A stretch of DNA of 64,000 bases from Neobacillus sp. PS3-34 (GTDB lineage: Bacteria; Bacillota; Bacilli; Bacillales; Cytobacillaceae). The notes beneath the pieces were generated by a model. It made no database searches and was not told the origin of the DNA. It saw only the letters and a program-made list of their open reading frames with translations. Of the stretch, positions 16,863 to 25,545 are shown piece by piece. The translations under genes were made by a program, and so were the position numbers. The stretch is taken from positions 1,711,001 to 1,775,000 of the forward strand of contig NZ_CP133267.1 of NCBI RefSeq assembly GCF_030915465.1, in the 5' to 3' direction. The stretch's first letter is position 1, and every line of letters begins with the position of its first letter.

Positions 16863-17564
16863 ATGAGAGTCGGGAAAGTTAAAGAGTTATATAGATATCC
16901 GGTAAAATCGATGGGCGGTGAACGCCTGCAAGAAGCACCTGTTTTGGAACACGGTATCCCCGGTGACCGCTCGTTTGCCTTTATGCTGGATTCGAAATAC
17001 CTGACTGTGGAGAATATGCCTGAACTCCTAAACTATCAGGCAAAATTAATAAATAACGGGAACAATTGGATTCCAGCCATCAGTACAAAGGACTGCAGGG
17101 AGATCTCCTGGGATGAAAATGTGCTTGATGAACTGAAATCTAAAGTAAAATTTCCCGGTGAACTAAAACAGATATCCTTTAATCAAACCGAAAGGGGCGC
17201 CTACTGGGAAGACCATGTTTTAATTATTTCCAGTGCTTCAGTTGAAAAATTAAGTGAGCTGTGCGGGAAAGGGCTTCTTGATCTTAGACGGTTCCGACCA
17301 AATATAGTTATTGAATTGGAAAGCGCCACTCCTTTTGAGGAGGAACAATGGATTGGAAAAAAAATCACCATTGGCAATGTAACATTCAAGGTTAATCAAG
17401 GTTGCGAACGGTGTATGTATGTGAATGTAGACCCGGATAACCCTTCATTAAAAGATTCTGCCGTTCTTAAAACTTTGGTAAAGGAAAGAGCTAATATATT
17501 TGGAGTTTACGCCTCTGTGGTTGAAACGGGAACAATTTCCGAGGGGGCTGAGGTTCGTCTTTAG
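16863..17564 (+). CDS. MOSC-domain protein (YcbX-like)
   Basis: 233 residues. The N-terminal beta-barrel part opens VGKVKELYRYPVKSMGGERLQ, typical of the MOSC_N domain. The C-terminal MOSC core includes RRFRPNIVIE and the conserved Cys in NQGCERCMYVNVDPDN. MOSC proteins bind molybdenum cofactor or carry sulfur. The YcbX/mARC group reduces N-hydroxylated bases. No redox partner is encoded next to it. The start at 16863 follows AAAGGAG. Two bases after the stop, repeat copy B begins. Confidence 0.85.
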   Translation: MRVGKVKELYRYPVKSMGGERLQEAPVLEHGIPGDRSFAFMLDSKYLTVENMPELLNYQAKLINNGNNWIPAISTKDCREISWDENVLDELKSKVKFPGELKQISFNQTERGAYWEDHVLIISSASVEKLSELCGKGLLDLRRFRPNIVIELESATPFEEEQWIGKKITIGNVTFKVNQGCERCMYVNVDPDNPSLKDSAVLKTLVKERANIFGVYASVVETGTISEGAEVRL

Positions 17565-17565
17565 T

Positions 17566-17794
17566 GAACAAAAGGCGCAAGCGCCCTGGTTAGCCCCGAC
17601 AGGCATAAGACGAATCACGCAGGAAATCCTGATTTCTGGAGTGATTTGGCTTATGACCCCGAGGGGCTGGGGGCTCCTCGAAAAAGCTATCGCTTTTTCT
17701 TCGTGCGAAGTATATGCTGCCGAAGCTTTCCTTGTGGAGCTAGATTAATACGACTTGTAGAAGATATCCACATCATTTAATTTTATAATTTCCT
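17566..17794 (+). repeat. three-module intergenic repeat, copy B
   Basis: 229 bp with the same left and right modules as copy A. The variable insert here contains GAAAAAGC/GCTTTTTC and a GCCGAAGC-containing stretch (ATGCTGCCGAAGC) also seen near 2973. It lies between the convergent MOSC and GTPase genes. Confidence 0.9.
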
Positions 17795-17803
17795 AGACCA
17801 CGA

Positions 17804-17843
17804 AAAAGGGAGGAAGATGATTGTTTCATCTTCCTCCCTTTCT
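17804..17843. terminator. bidirectional terminator
   Basis: AAAGGGAGGAAGATGA / TCATCTTCCTCCCTTT hairpin directly before the stop of the GTPase gene. Confidence 0.9.
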
Positions 17844-17845
17844 AT

Positions 17846-20596
17846 TTAATGGATATAGTTTTCCCTTTCAGCAACGGACATCCACTCATACTGGCGGAGC
17901 CTTACTTCAAATAAGGCCAACGGATCGCGATAAACTTCCGGATTGGTTCTCATCTGATCCAGCTTCTCCTGATTCGTCTCTGTTTCTACTCTCGTTTCCT
18001 CCACGGCATCATTCAATACGTATAAAGGATTTTTAAAAAACAGAGTGATATCCCGATCCATCGATTTCTCAAATATTTCAAATTGCTGTAGGAATTTCTT
18101 TGTAACAGAATCAGTTGTTTCATGGTAGTCTTCGTTTTCAACAAACGCCTTGTATTTGTTATAGAGCATCGTATTATTCTGCGGAAGAGCTCCGAATAGT
18201 TTCCCGGCACTCTTTAATAAAAACTGTCCTGGGGTTCGTCGCAACAGGATATTCTCCTTCTCCACCTGTATGCCGCTTGTCATCCGGTCCGCATCCCGGC
18301 GCCAGTCATCCAGTATTTTAAAGTCACAATCCAGTTTGATTCGTTCTTCTCCGTACAGCGTATTGAAGCCTTCACTCATTTCATCCAAATAATTCTGGCT
18401 TTCACTGAATTCCGCCCTCGCTTGTTTAATCCATTCCTGAAGAGAATAGTAGTATTTAGGCATTACAATCTCCTCCAGGTACTCCCGGATTCTGTTATTC
18501 ATTTCCTCATTGAGTTCCAGATGAATTTTACCGAAGTCACTCTCTTCTGTTATCAGCTTTGAGCTATCCCGCAGCAATTTGGGAATTTCATCTGAAATTT
18601 CATTCTTAATCTCTTCTTTGATCGAATGGTAGGACTTTGTGATGATTCTTTTCTTTTCCGTTTCAATATCATTAAGTTGATTTTTGGCACCGTTAAGCTT
18701 AATTGTCATATCCTTGTTCCATTTAATGGATTCAACCAGATCATTTTCCATGGCTACTCGATTTTGCAATAAATTTGTGATCGTCTGGCGGACGAAAAAT
18801 AACAACTTTGCCGTCCGTTCTTCGTCAGAAATTCCAAGGCTGACATTCAATTTAATAAATTCCGTTAAATCTCTCAGCTGCTGAGTGCTTTCATACTGTG
18901 AGGAAAAGGCAAACACCTTAGCATTCGGAAAATAACTGTTTATTTTAGCCCACGTTTCATCTACAACGGCAGCTGCTTCCTTTTGGTTATAAAGAATATC
19001 CATTTTATTCAGAAGGAAATGCACCGGAATTTGCGGCGCCAGCTCCTGGATATAGGATAATATTCCCCTTTCACGGTCGGTAAGCGGAGAATCTGCATTT
19101 AAAACGAATAACAGAGTATCGGCCAAATGAAGGTATTTCGCCGTTTCACTTCCTTCAAAGCCATTCCCGTTAAATCCAGGTGTATCAATAATGGAGATGT
19201 GATTCTCCTGTAAAAATTGAGATGGCAGCTTAAAGTCGACAATTGAGGAACCCGCATTGCGCCGTCTTTCCGTCCTTTCTTGAAAATCTGTCAGATCGGA
19301 AACCATATTTATTTCTCCATCAGTTACTTCATCAATTTCAACCTGGGCATGGTCCCTGAACATGACCATAGCGGAAGTAGGAGCGTCGCCAAGAATCTCT
19401 TCCCCAAGCACAGTATTGATAAAGGCAGACTTCCCGTTACCGCTCATGCCTGCAACGAGAAGATGGTGTGTATTAAAATCGGTCAGCTCTTCAATAATCC
19501 AGTTCATCCGATTGCCAACTTCCATACCGAAGCCCTTTGACCAGTTCTGAATCGTATCAAAAAGTTTGAGCCTTCTTCAAGCCAATTGACGTTTTTGCCT
19601 GAATAGCTTAATAGCTTTTCAGCATCCCCTACTGATTCTGGGCTGATACTGGAAGGGAAAATTTCGCCCCAAGATAATACCGCTGCTGAAGCAGATAAGG
19701 CATGGCCGAATCAGTAACCCTCAGCCAATTTGTCAGCATAACAGGAACCAGATTCTTTATCTTTTTGATAAGGAATCTTCCATCAATCAGCCAAAAATAA
19801 GCTTCCTGATATTGTTCAGAAAGGTTTTGCCAGGAATCCTGCCTATTTACCTCTAAAGTTAAAAGGAGCTGATTAAATTCTTTTAGCCAAGCAAAATAAT
19901 AATCTCCGTCTCTATAACTATTCCATAAAGACACCGCTAATTTTTCAAAACGCCTTTGATCTACTCCATATAACACATTTAAAACTGGTAAAAAGTATTC
20001 CGGGATGTTATCACGTGTAAATCCGCTATCGATATAAGAATTCAGGACATCGAACCAGGCTGGAGACTCCGTCCGAATCGATTCATTAACGGCCAGCTCA
20101 ACGGCATTTTTCCAATCCTTTTCCCCTTCGAAGAAAGCACGGGCAATTTCGGTGACATTTGGGTAATCCGGATTTAATGAAACTGTCTTTTTAATGATAT
20201 TAACAGCAGGTTCGAGCTTGCCTCTTTCTATGTACAATGAAAAAAGCTGCAACGCCACTTCTGTATTCAAAATCTCATTATCCGTGACAACTGATTTGTA
20301 AAAATCCTCAGCCGTCGAGAGGAGCCCTAATTCATAATAAGCATCCGCCGTATTTTTCTTGCCTATGGCTCAAGCTCATTATTGATATTTTCCCATTTAA
20401 AAATCGCAGCTTCAAAATCCTTATGATGATAATATATTTCTCCCTGCGCAAACCGAATATATGCCAAATCAGGCATATCATTCTTTTGCTCCTCCTGGTA
20501 TGCCTCACCAAGAACTTGAATAGGGTGTTTCTTTTCATTTTCCTGCATAAAAGCTTCATACGATAATTTCTGAATCAACTGATTTTCCAAGGTCAT
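17846..20596 (-). CDS. TPR-dynamin-like GTPase fusion (three frameshifts)
   Basis: Four open segments join into one protein of about 917 residues when single lost bases are restored near 20367, 19640 and 19570. All three repaired sequences read GGCC. Start ATG at 20596, MTLENQLIQKL. Residues about 1-310 are helical repeats of TPR style (QVLGEAYQEE, FAQGEIYYHHKDFEAAIFKW, LFSLYIERGKLEPAVNII). A GTPase domain follows: P-loop AGMSGNGKSAFINTV (about residue 382), G3 DTPGFNG (about 470), G4 LLNKMD (about 528). Residues about 620-780 are coiled-coil-like helices. This resembles bacterial dynamin-family proteins that remodel membranes, with an unusual N-terminal repeat module. No pathway partner is adjacent. 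Confidence 0.8.
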
Positions 20597-20884
20597 TGCC
20601 TTCCCCCCTGATTAAAATGCCTATAGCCTAAGCTAAATATATGCGTCTGAATCATTTAATTGCTGGATCTGCCTGCTAGTTGCGGCAAGCTAAGTAATAG
20701 TTTCTATATAGTACACCTTATACTATTCGTACAATGTGTAGCATATTAGTCTGTATTATTATTATTCTAACAAAGCTTTTTACCTAGAAGATTTCAATTT
20801 CCTTTCAATTTAAAAACAGACATATTTCTGTTTGTTTATATTTACCCATTTTCTCTAAATGCAATATAGGTAATTTTACTCAAA
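20597..20884. other. AT-rich upstream region, no gene seen
   Basis: No supported reading frame. It must contain the promoter of the minus-strand GTPase gene. TATAC and TATAG stretches exist near 20700 but none has a convincing -35 partner. Confidence 0.4.
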
Positions 20885-20936
20885 AAAAAGGTGACAGGCA
20901 CCTCCCAAAAAATTGGGAGGTGCCTGTCACCTTTTT
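20885..20936. repeat. GTGACAGGCACC palindrome, copy 1
   Basis: Perfect inverted repeat with 24-base arms around an AAAA loop. The core is GGTGACAGGCACCTCCC. It ends in CTTTTT and so could also act as a terminator. A related palindrome with the same GTGACAGGCACCT core is at 21486-21533, on the other side of the next gene. Confidence 0.9.
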
Positions 20937-20977
20937 CGCTTATAATAATGGATAAATACCCTACAAGGAGAAAATCC

Positions 20978-21489
20978 ATGGAAAAAGAACAGCCTTATCT
21001 ATATCCAAACTTATTGAAAACTGGGGGAAATCGAGTCCGGGAAATTATGAGGTGAATAAACTTGAAACATCCTCCGGATCTTTACGGGCATTCCATCAAT
21101 GGTCGAACGGCAAGCCGCTTGTTGCAGGCTTTGAAGTAGTTAAACCCGGGATTGACGGTTGCTACCTGTTATTCATAGATTGGCACCGGAACGATAATTA
21201 TTATTTAGTCATCTATTCTCATAATAAATCCACTACCCTGGCAGAAATCCAAAAAATAATCGATGAGGATAGCCAGGCGAAGCTTTTCTGGAAGTACAAT
21301 CCGTTAAAACGCGACGGAAAAAATGATCAGCGAAAGGCTTATTTTAAACAATCCTTCGGTTCTCTCACCATTGAAGTTCCCATCCCTTTTGCTATTAACG
21401 GAGTAGAACGATTTGTTGAGCAGCTGTTCGAACTTTGCCAAAGACGATTAAAGGCCGACCGGATTGTAGAAGTTTTTGATTTTGATTGA
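20978..21489 (+). CDS. conserved-looking protein of unknown function (frameshifted near start)
   Basis: ATG at 20978 behind AAGGAG, with a TATAAT at 20941-20946. The frame breaks after MEKEQ at CAGCCTTA (near 20992). Restoring one base (CAGGCC) gives MEKEQALSISKLIENWGKSS and a 170-residue protein. No signal peptide or membrane helix. It contains aromatic-rich beta-like segments (FIDWHRNDNYYLVIYSH) and a DQRKAYFKQSFGSLTIEVPIP stretch. I do not recognise the family. The gene is bracketed by two related palindromes, and the second one supplies its stop codon. Confidence 0.65.
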
Positions 21490-21533
21490 GTGACAGGCAC
21501 CTTCCAATTCATTGGAAGGTGCCTGTCACTCAA
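21486..21533. repeat. GTGACAGGCACC palindrome, copy 2, carrying both stop codons
   Basis: Perfect 48-base inverted repeat with 23-base arms (TTGAGTGACAGGCACCTTCC and its complement). The outer TGA on the plus strand (21487-21489) ends the unknown gene. The mirror TGA on the minus strand (21530-21532) ends the repaired DUF2971 gene. Confidence 0.9.
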
Positions 21534-22446
21534 AACCTTAAAGGAATTATGGACGTTTTTATCTGTGTCCCTTTTGTTGATTCGGTATCATATCCCAGAG
21601 AGCTTAAAAAAGTGTCGATGCCGAGAAAGGCATTATCCATTTTATTTGTAGGCCAATCCAGATTTCCTTCAAAGGCAATTTTGTTTTATCACCAGTTATT
21701 TCTTTCAAGTTCAATTCAATAAAAGGTGTAATGACCCCTTTGGACGTTCTAAACTTCACATCCGTTTTCCGTGAATCCTGAAAAGATTCCGGAAAAAACG
21801 CAATCCGGTACTCCTCCTCCTGCTTAAAGGAAGGATGTTTAAAAAAGTAACTGTAGATTAATATCCGAAACATGAATTTATCTGCAATTTGGTCAAGCCC
21901 CTCTTGTGAGCACCCATCAACAGACCTCCAAATTTGAAGAAACTCCTTATATTCCTCCTTGATTATGTCCTCTTGAATTTCCTCATCATAAATAACATAC
22001 CCGCTTATATAGGAATGATTGTATCGGTGATCAAGAATTTGATGTAAATGAGCAGAGTCCAAACCAATATTGTAGCCGTCAAAGTTGGAGTATGAAGACC
22101 AGTTTGTAATTAAATCAGAAACGTCTGTCAGCGATAAAACGTAACACTTGCTTCGGTGATGCATACTAAAATAAATTCCGTTCAGGTTTCTGAAGATGGC
22201 TTCCTTAAAGGCAAACTCCGGGGCATTCTCTGATATTTTTCCCGTCACTTCTTCAATGACGTTTTTTATATGCTTCAATTCGGAGGTATCGTTCAAAAAC
22301 TCGCTTCTTGTCCCCCAAAAAACCCCTGTGCTGATAATTGCATACAGCGCCTGCAGATTCGTATAGTGATAAAGGAAGCCATCTGTTTTTTTTTGAATGC
22401 GGAGTTCCCGTTCAAGGCTTTTTTCTAAAGCTTGGAATAAGTTCAT
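21530..22446 (-). CDS. DUF2971-family protein (frameshifted near C-terminus)
   Basis: About 305 residues after repair at the GGCC at 21651-21654, which restores IGPTNKMDNAFLGIDTFLSS and the true stop inside the palindrome. The start is the second ATG (22446) because AGGAG is 7 bases upstream of it. The N-terminal LYHYTNLQALYAIISTG and FLNDTSEL segments are the DUF2971 signature. CYVLSLTDVSDLITNWSSYSN, corresponding to the usual CFS..D....W..Y pattern, follows. The fold is thought to be ADP-ribosyltransferase-like and some members occur in phage-defence islands, but no defence genes are nearby here. Function is unassigned. Confidence 0.8.
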
Positions 22447-22562
22447 AGGCATGCTCCTATTTTAATCTTCCAAAATATAACCTTCTATAATTATTTTATT
22501 ACCTCCCCCTACTCTGGCATAACCCATTTCAAAAAGTAAAATTATTTTTAATTTTAATCCCA

Positions 22563-22595
22563 TGTTAGAAAACCTAACATAAAATATATTATAAT
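22563..22595 (+). promoter_or_regulatory. TnrA box and promoter of tnrA
   Basis: TGTTAGAAAACCTAACA (22563-22579) matches the TnrA/GlnR consensus TGTNANAWWWTMTNACA at all but one position. A TATAAT -10 box follows at 22590-22595. The box lies in the -35 region, about 31 bases before the predicted start, which suggests direct autoregulation. Confidence 0.8.
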
Positions 22596-22625
22596 ATCAA
22601 AAACACAATACGGGCTGGTGAAAAA

Positions 22626-22949
22626 ATGGGAGACAATTCTTATAAAGAAAAGAAGGTCATAAGTATTGGGGTAGTTAGAGAGCTTACCGGACTTTCCGAG
22701 CGTCAAATAAGATATTACGAGGAACGGAAGCTTATCTTTCCTGAGCGATCGGCAGGCGGAAGCCGAAAGTATTCCTTTTCAGACGTTGAAGCCTTAATGG
22801 ATATTGCCAACAAAGTAGAAGAAGGAGTCCAGACCTTTGAAATAAGGCAGGAAATGATCCGCAGGAAGAAGAAAGAGGATGAGCAAAGTATCCGCAAGAA
22901 AATGATTCAAGGCCAAATTAATGCCCAATTTGGCTTCAAAAAATATTAA
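22626..22949 (+). CDS. tnrA: TnrA, global nitrogen regulator (MerR family)
   Basis: 107 residues. The MerR-type winged helix is [50 protein letters not shown], nearly that of TnrA/GlnR. The C-terminal end ([18 protein letters not shown]) matches the short TnrA tail that binds feedback-inhibited glutamine synthetase (GQLNAHF in B. subtilis) and lacks the longer GlnR tail. TnrA activates nitrogen-scavenging genes and represses others when glutamine is scarce. A TnrA box lies in its own promoter and a second, perfect one precedes the ammonium transporter gene next door. Confidence 0.93.
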   Translation: MGDNSYKEKKVISIGVVRELTGLSERQIRYYEERKLIFPERSAGGSRKYSFSDVEALMDIANKVEEGVQTFEIRQEMIRRKKKEDEQSIRKKMIQGQINAQFGFKKY

Positions 22950-22987
22950 TGTATGGGAAAAAAGCTGCTCCATTCCATGTGAAACCA

Positions 22988-23004
22988 TGTCAGATTTTCT
23001 AACA
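22988..23004 (+). promoter_or_regulatory. TnrA box upstream of the ammonium transporter
   Basis: TGTCAGATTTTCTAACA is a perfect match to TGTNANAWWWTMTNACA. It is 74 bases before the start codon, the arrangement expected for TnrA activation of an nrgA-type gene. Confidence 0.85.
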
Positions 23005-23077
23005 AGTTAATAGATTCCTCTCCTCTTACGTGCGAAAATGCAATTAACTTTTCGTAATACTGAAGGGAGAGAATGAT

Positions 23078-24334
23078 TTGAATACTTCATATCTATTAAA
23101 TAGTTTATGGGTAATGATTAGTTCCGTACTTGTAATATTAATGATTGGGGGATTTATTCTTCTGGAGACCGGATCAACCCGGATGAAAAATGCCGGCCAT
23201 ATCGCAGGCAAAACTATTTTGGCCTTTGGAATTTCATCGATAGTCTTTTGGGCTGCCGGTTTTGGTTTGATTTTTGGAAAAGGAAATTCTCTGATTGGAT
23301 TTACCGACTTCCTTTATTCGGGGTACGATTTAGAAGGAGTAAAACTTTCAGGCTCTGCTTTCTTTTTATTCCAGCTCGCTTTTGCCGGGATATCGTTAAC
23401 AATCGCTTTTGGAGGTTTTGCTGAAAGGGCTAAACTGGCATCCTATCTGGTATTTGCCCTTCTATTCTCTGTTTTTGTCTATCCGCCAATCGCACATTGG
23501 ATTTGGGGTGGAGGCTGGCTGGCAAAGTATGGACAGCAGGATTTTGCCGGTTCCACGGTTGTCCATTTAACAGGTGCCATGGCAGCATTGGCGGCAACCA
23601 TTTTGTTAAAGCCACGAATCGGAAAATTCAACAAAGACGGTTCCGCGAATAATTTAGAAGGCCACAATCAAGTCTTTACAGCTCTAAGTGTTCTTCTTTT
23701 ATGGGTAGGCTGGTTCGGATTTAACGCGGGCAGTACACTTTCTGTTGACGGTGCCTTTTTCGGCTTCGTTTCTCTCAATACAAACCTTGCTGCAGCAGCC
23801 GGTACCGTCTCTGCTTTGATCATTTCCTGGATTGTTCTCGGAAAAGCGGATGTACCGATGATGCTGAACGGTGCTTTGGCAGGGCTGGTTGCCATTACGG
23901 CTTCATGTGCATTTGTATCGACGTGGGCAGCAGTTGCCATCGGTTTAATAGCAGGAGTACTCGTATTTTACAGCATTCGCTTTTTCGAAAACAAAGGTAT
24001 CGATGATCCGATCTTCGCACTTTCCGTTCACGGCACTGCAGGTATATGGGGAACCTTATCGACAGGCTTTTTTGCAACAAAAGAACTGGCCACCATCGGT
24101 AAGCCTGGGTTATTTTACGGAGGAGGCTTTGAACAGTTAGGCGTCCAGGCATTGGGGGTAGTGTCCTGCGCTGCTTATGCATTCCTTGTTTCCTTCGTGC
24201 TACTATCGATTATTAAGTACTTTTTAAAAGGATTGCGCGTCACAGAAGAAGAAGAAATCATCGGCCTTGATATGAGCGAGCATGGGAGCTATGGCTATCC
24301 CGAATTGCTTCGCCAGGAACAGAAGCAAGCTTAA
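23078..24334 (+). CDS. amt: ammonium transporter Amt
   Basis: 418-residue Amt/Mep/Rh channel with 11 predicted membrane helices. The TTG start at 23078 follows AAGGGAG. The twin pore histidines are in VVHLTGAMAALAAT (about residue 163) and LSVHGTAGIWGTL (about residue 314). The family motif DFAGSTVVH precedes the first. The protein imports ammonium when it is scarce. In B. subtilis the partner gene nrgB (PII protein GlnK) follows; here no PII gene is seen. Instead a terminator, a folded element and a DUF294/exonuclease pair follow. The TnrA box at 22988-23004 predicts induction under nitrogen limitation. Confidence 0.95.
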   Translation: MNTSYLLNSLWVMISSVLVILMIGGFILLETGSTRMKNAGHIAGKTILAFGISSIVFWAAGFGLIFGKGNSLIGFTDFLYSGYDLEGVKLSGSAFFLFQLAFAGISLTIAFGGFAERAKLASYLVFALLFSVFVYPPIAHWIWGGGWLAKYGQQDFAGSTVVHLTGAMAALAATILLKPRIGKFNKDGSANNLEGHNQVFTALSVLLLWVGWFGFNAGSTLSVDGAFFGFVSLNTNLAAAAGTVSALIISWIVLGKADVPMMLNGALAGLVAITASCAFVSTWAAVAIGLIAGVLVFYSIRFFENKGIDDPIFALSVHGTAGIWGTLSTGFFATKELATIGKPGLFYGGGFEQLGVQALGVVSCAAYAFLVSFVLLSIIKYFLKGLRVTEEEEIIGLDMSEHGSYGYPELLRQEQKQA

Positions 24335-24358
24335 AACTTTAAAATTACAAGATTCCAT

Positions 24359-24398
24359 AAGGCGTCCTCCCGTAAATGGGACTCGCCTTTGGATTTTT
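24359..24398 (+). terminator. terminator after amt
   Basis: AAGGCG...CGCCTT enclosing CCC/GGG, then a T-rich run (TTTGGATTTTTTTC). Confidence 0.75.
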
Positions 24399-24545
24399 TT
24401 CGCTAATCAGAATTTATTTCCATAAATTCAGAACGCACGAAGGACATGGATGTCCTAGTCAGGCGAGTGCCACAGGACGTGGCATTCACGAGCGTGATAA
24501 GAAAAACTATGGCATTCGCCTAAGGGCTTGGCGGATGCCAAGTTT
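24399..24545 (+). repeat. folded intergenic element (second repeat type)
   Basis: It contains a series of hairpins: GGACAT/ATGTCC, GCCAC/GTGGC, AGGCGA-TGCC/GGCA-TCGCCT and GGCATTCGCC/GGCGGATGCC. A truncated, inverted match to its left end is at 2999-3041. There is no coding capacity I can support. It separates amt from the DUF294 gene. Confidence 0.65.
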
Positions 24546-24572
24546 TTTCCAAAAAAGGAGGTCCGTAACACG

Positions 24573-25544
24573 ATGGTTTTTAGCAGCTATTCAGAAATAG
24601 GGGCATGGAGGAATCTTCAAATAAAGAAGGAGACCCTTGATCACTTTAAGCTTAACTGCCTCCATGATGATCTGATGCACAGCGTCATCGAATTAGCCCT
24701 AAAACGGATAAATGAAGAGCTCGGGTCTCCACCATCCTCTTATTGTTTTTTTGTGATGGGAAGTGCCGGCCGCTTTGAGCAATCCATCTGGAGTGACCAG
24801 GATCATGGCATCATTTTTCAAGAGAACAGTCCAAACGCACAGGAATATTTCTTGCGGTTAGGGAAAGAAATTTCAGATGGACTTCATCAGACCGGCTACG
24901 CTTACTGTGATGGAGGTGTCATGGCAAGCAATCCATTATGGTGCAAATCCATGCCTGAATGGATGCTCCAGCTAGCTAACTGGATCAAGGAATCGAGCTG
25001 GGAATCCATTCGCCACTTATTGATTTTCATGGACTGGCCGTACCTTATATGGTGAACACCCTTTTATCCAGGAGTTAAAAATAGACGCCTATCAATTGAT
25101 TCACCAAGATCATTTACTCGCACGAATGCTCGATAATACGATGCTCCTAAAAAAGGTGTTGGGCTTTTAGGGCAATTTTTAACAGAAACACACGGTCCGC
25201 ATACTGGGCTCCTCAATATTAAAGAAAAAGCTCTCTATCCTTATGTAAATGCTGTCCGCCTTTTAGCCATTAAAGAAAATATAATGGAAACCTCCACACT
25301 TGGCCGGCTCCAAAAGCTGTCTGATAAAACACTTCCTCCTGCAGCCCGGCAATTATATGAGAATCAATTTTTAAAACTCTTAAATTATCGTCTTTCACTG
25401 GGTGACCATACAAACTATGATTCCGGCCATTATTTAGTAGTTAATAAATTAACAGCCGAGCAAAAGAAGGAAATCAAAGAAAGCATAAAAAATGGTCCAC
25501 ATCTTTACCATTCAATTCGAAAGCTAGTAGAAAAGGAAGTATGA
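24573..25544 (+). CDS. DUF294 nucleotidyltransferase-like protein (two frameshifts)
   Basis: About 323 residues after repair. Start ATG at 24573 behind AAAGGAGG. The first shift is at the GGCC at 25036-25039, the second in the A-run near 25150. The GlnD-type nucleotidyltransferase core is visible as VMGSAGRFEQSIWSDQDHG, with the GS...E...D.D pattern that holds metal and nucleotide. The helical DUF294 C-terminal domain follows (LYPYVNAVRLLAIKENI). The protein is related to the uridylyltransferase that modifies PII, but no PII or ACT domain is evident, so the target is unknown. Its stop abuts the exonuclease gene, and amt lies upstream. Confidence 0.8.
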
Positions 25545-25545
25545 T

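Noticed and set aside
17500..17748. Protein-coding frame across repeat copy B, sharing a peptide with a frame in copy C (57153-57344)
   Set aside because: The shared peptide simply reflects the shared DNA repeat. Neither frame has a ribosome site, and the frame is not kept in copy A.
21530..22446. DUF2971 gene as part of an anti-phage defence island
   Set aside because: Some DUF2971 members occur in such islands, but the neighbours here are nitrogen regulation and an unknown small gene; no nuclease, NTPase or toxin partner is adjacent.
24376..24600. 74-codon frame across the folded element after amt
   Set aside because: It covers a terminator and hairpins and lacks a ribosome site, so it is accidental.
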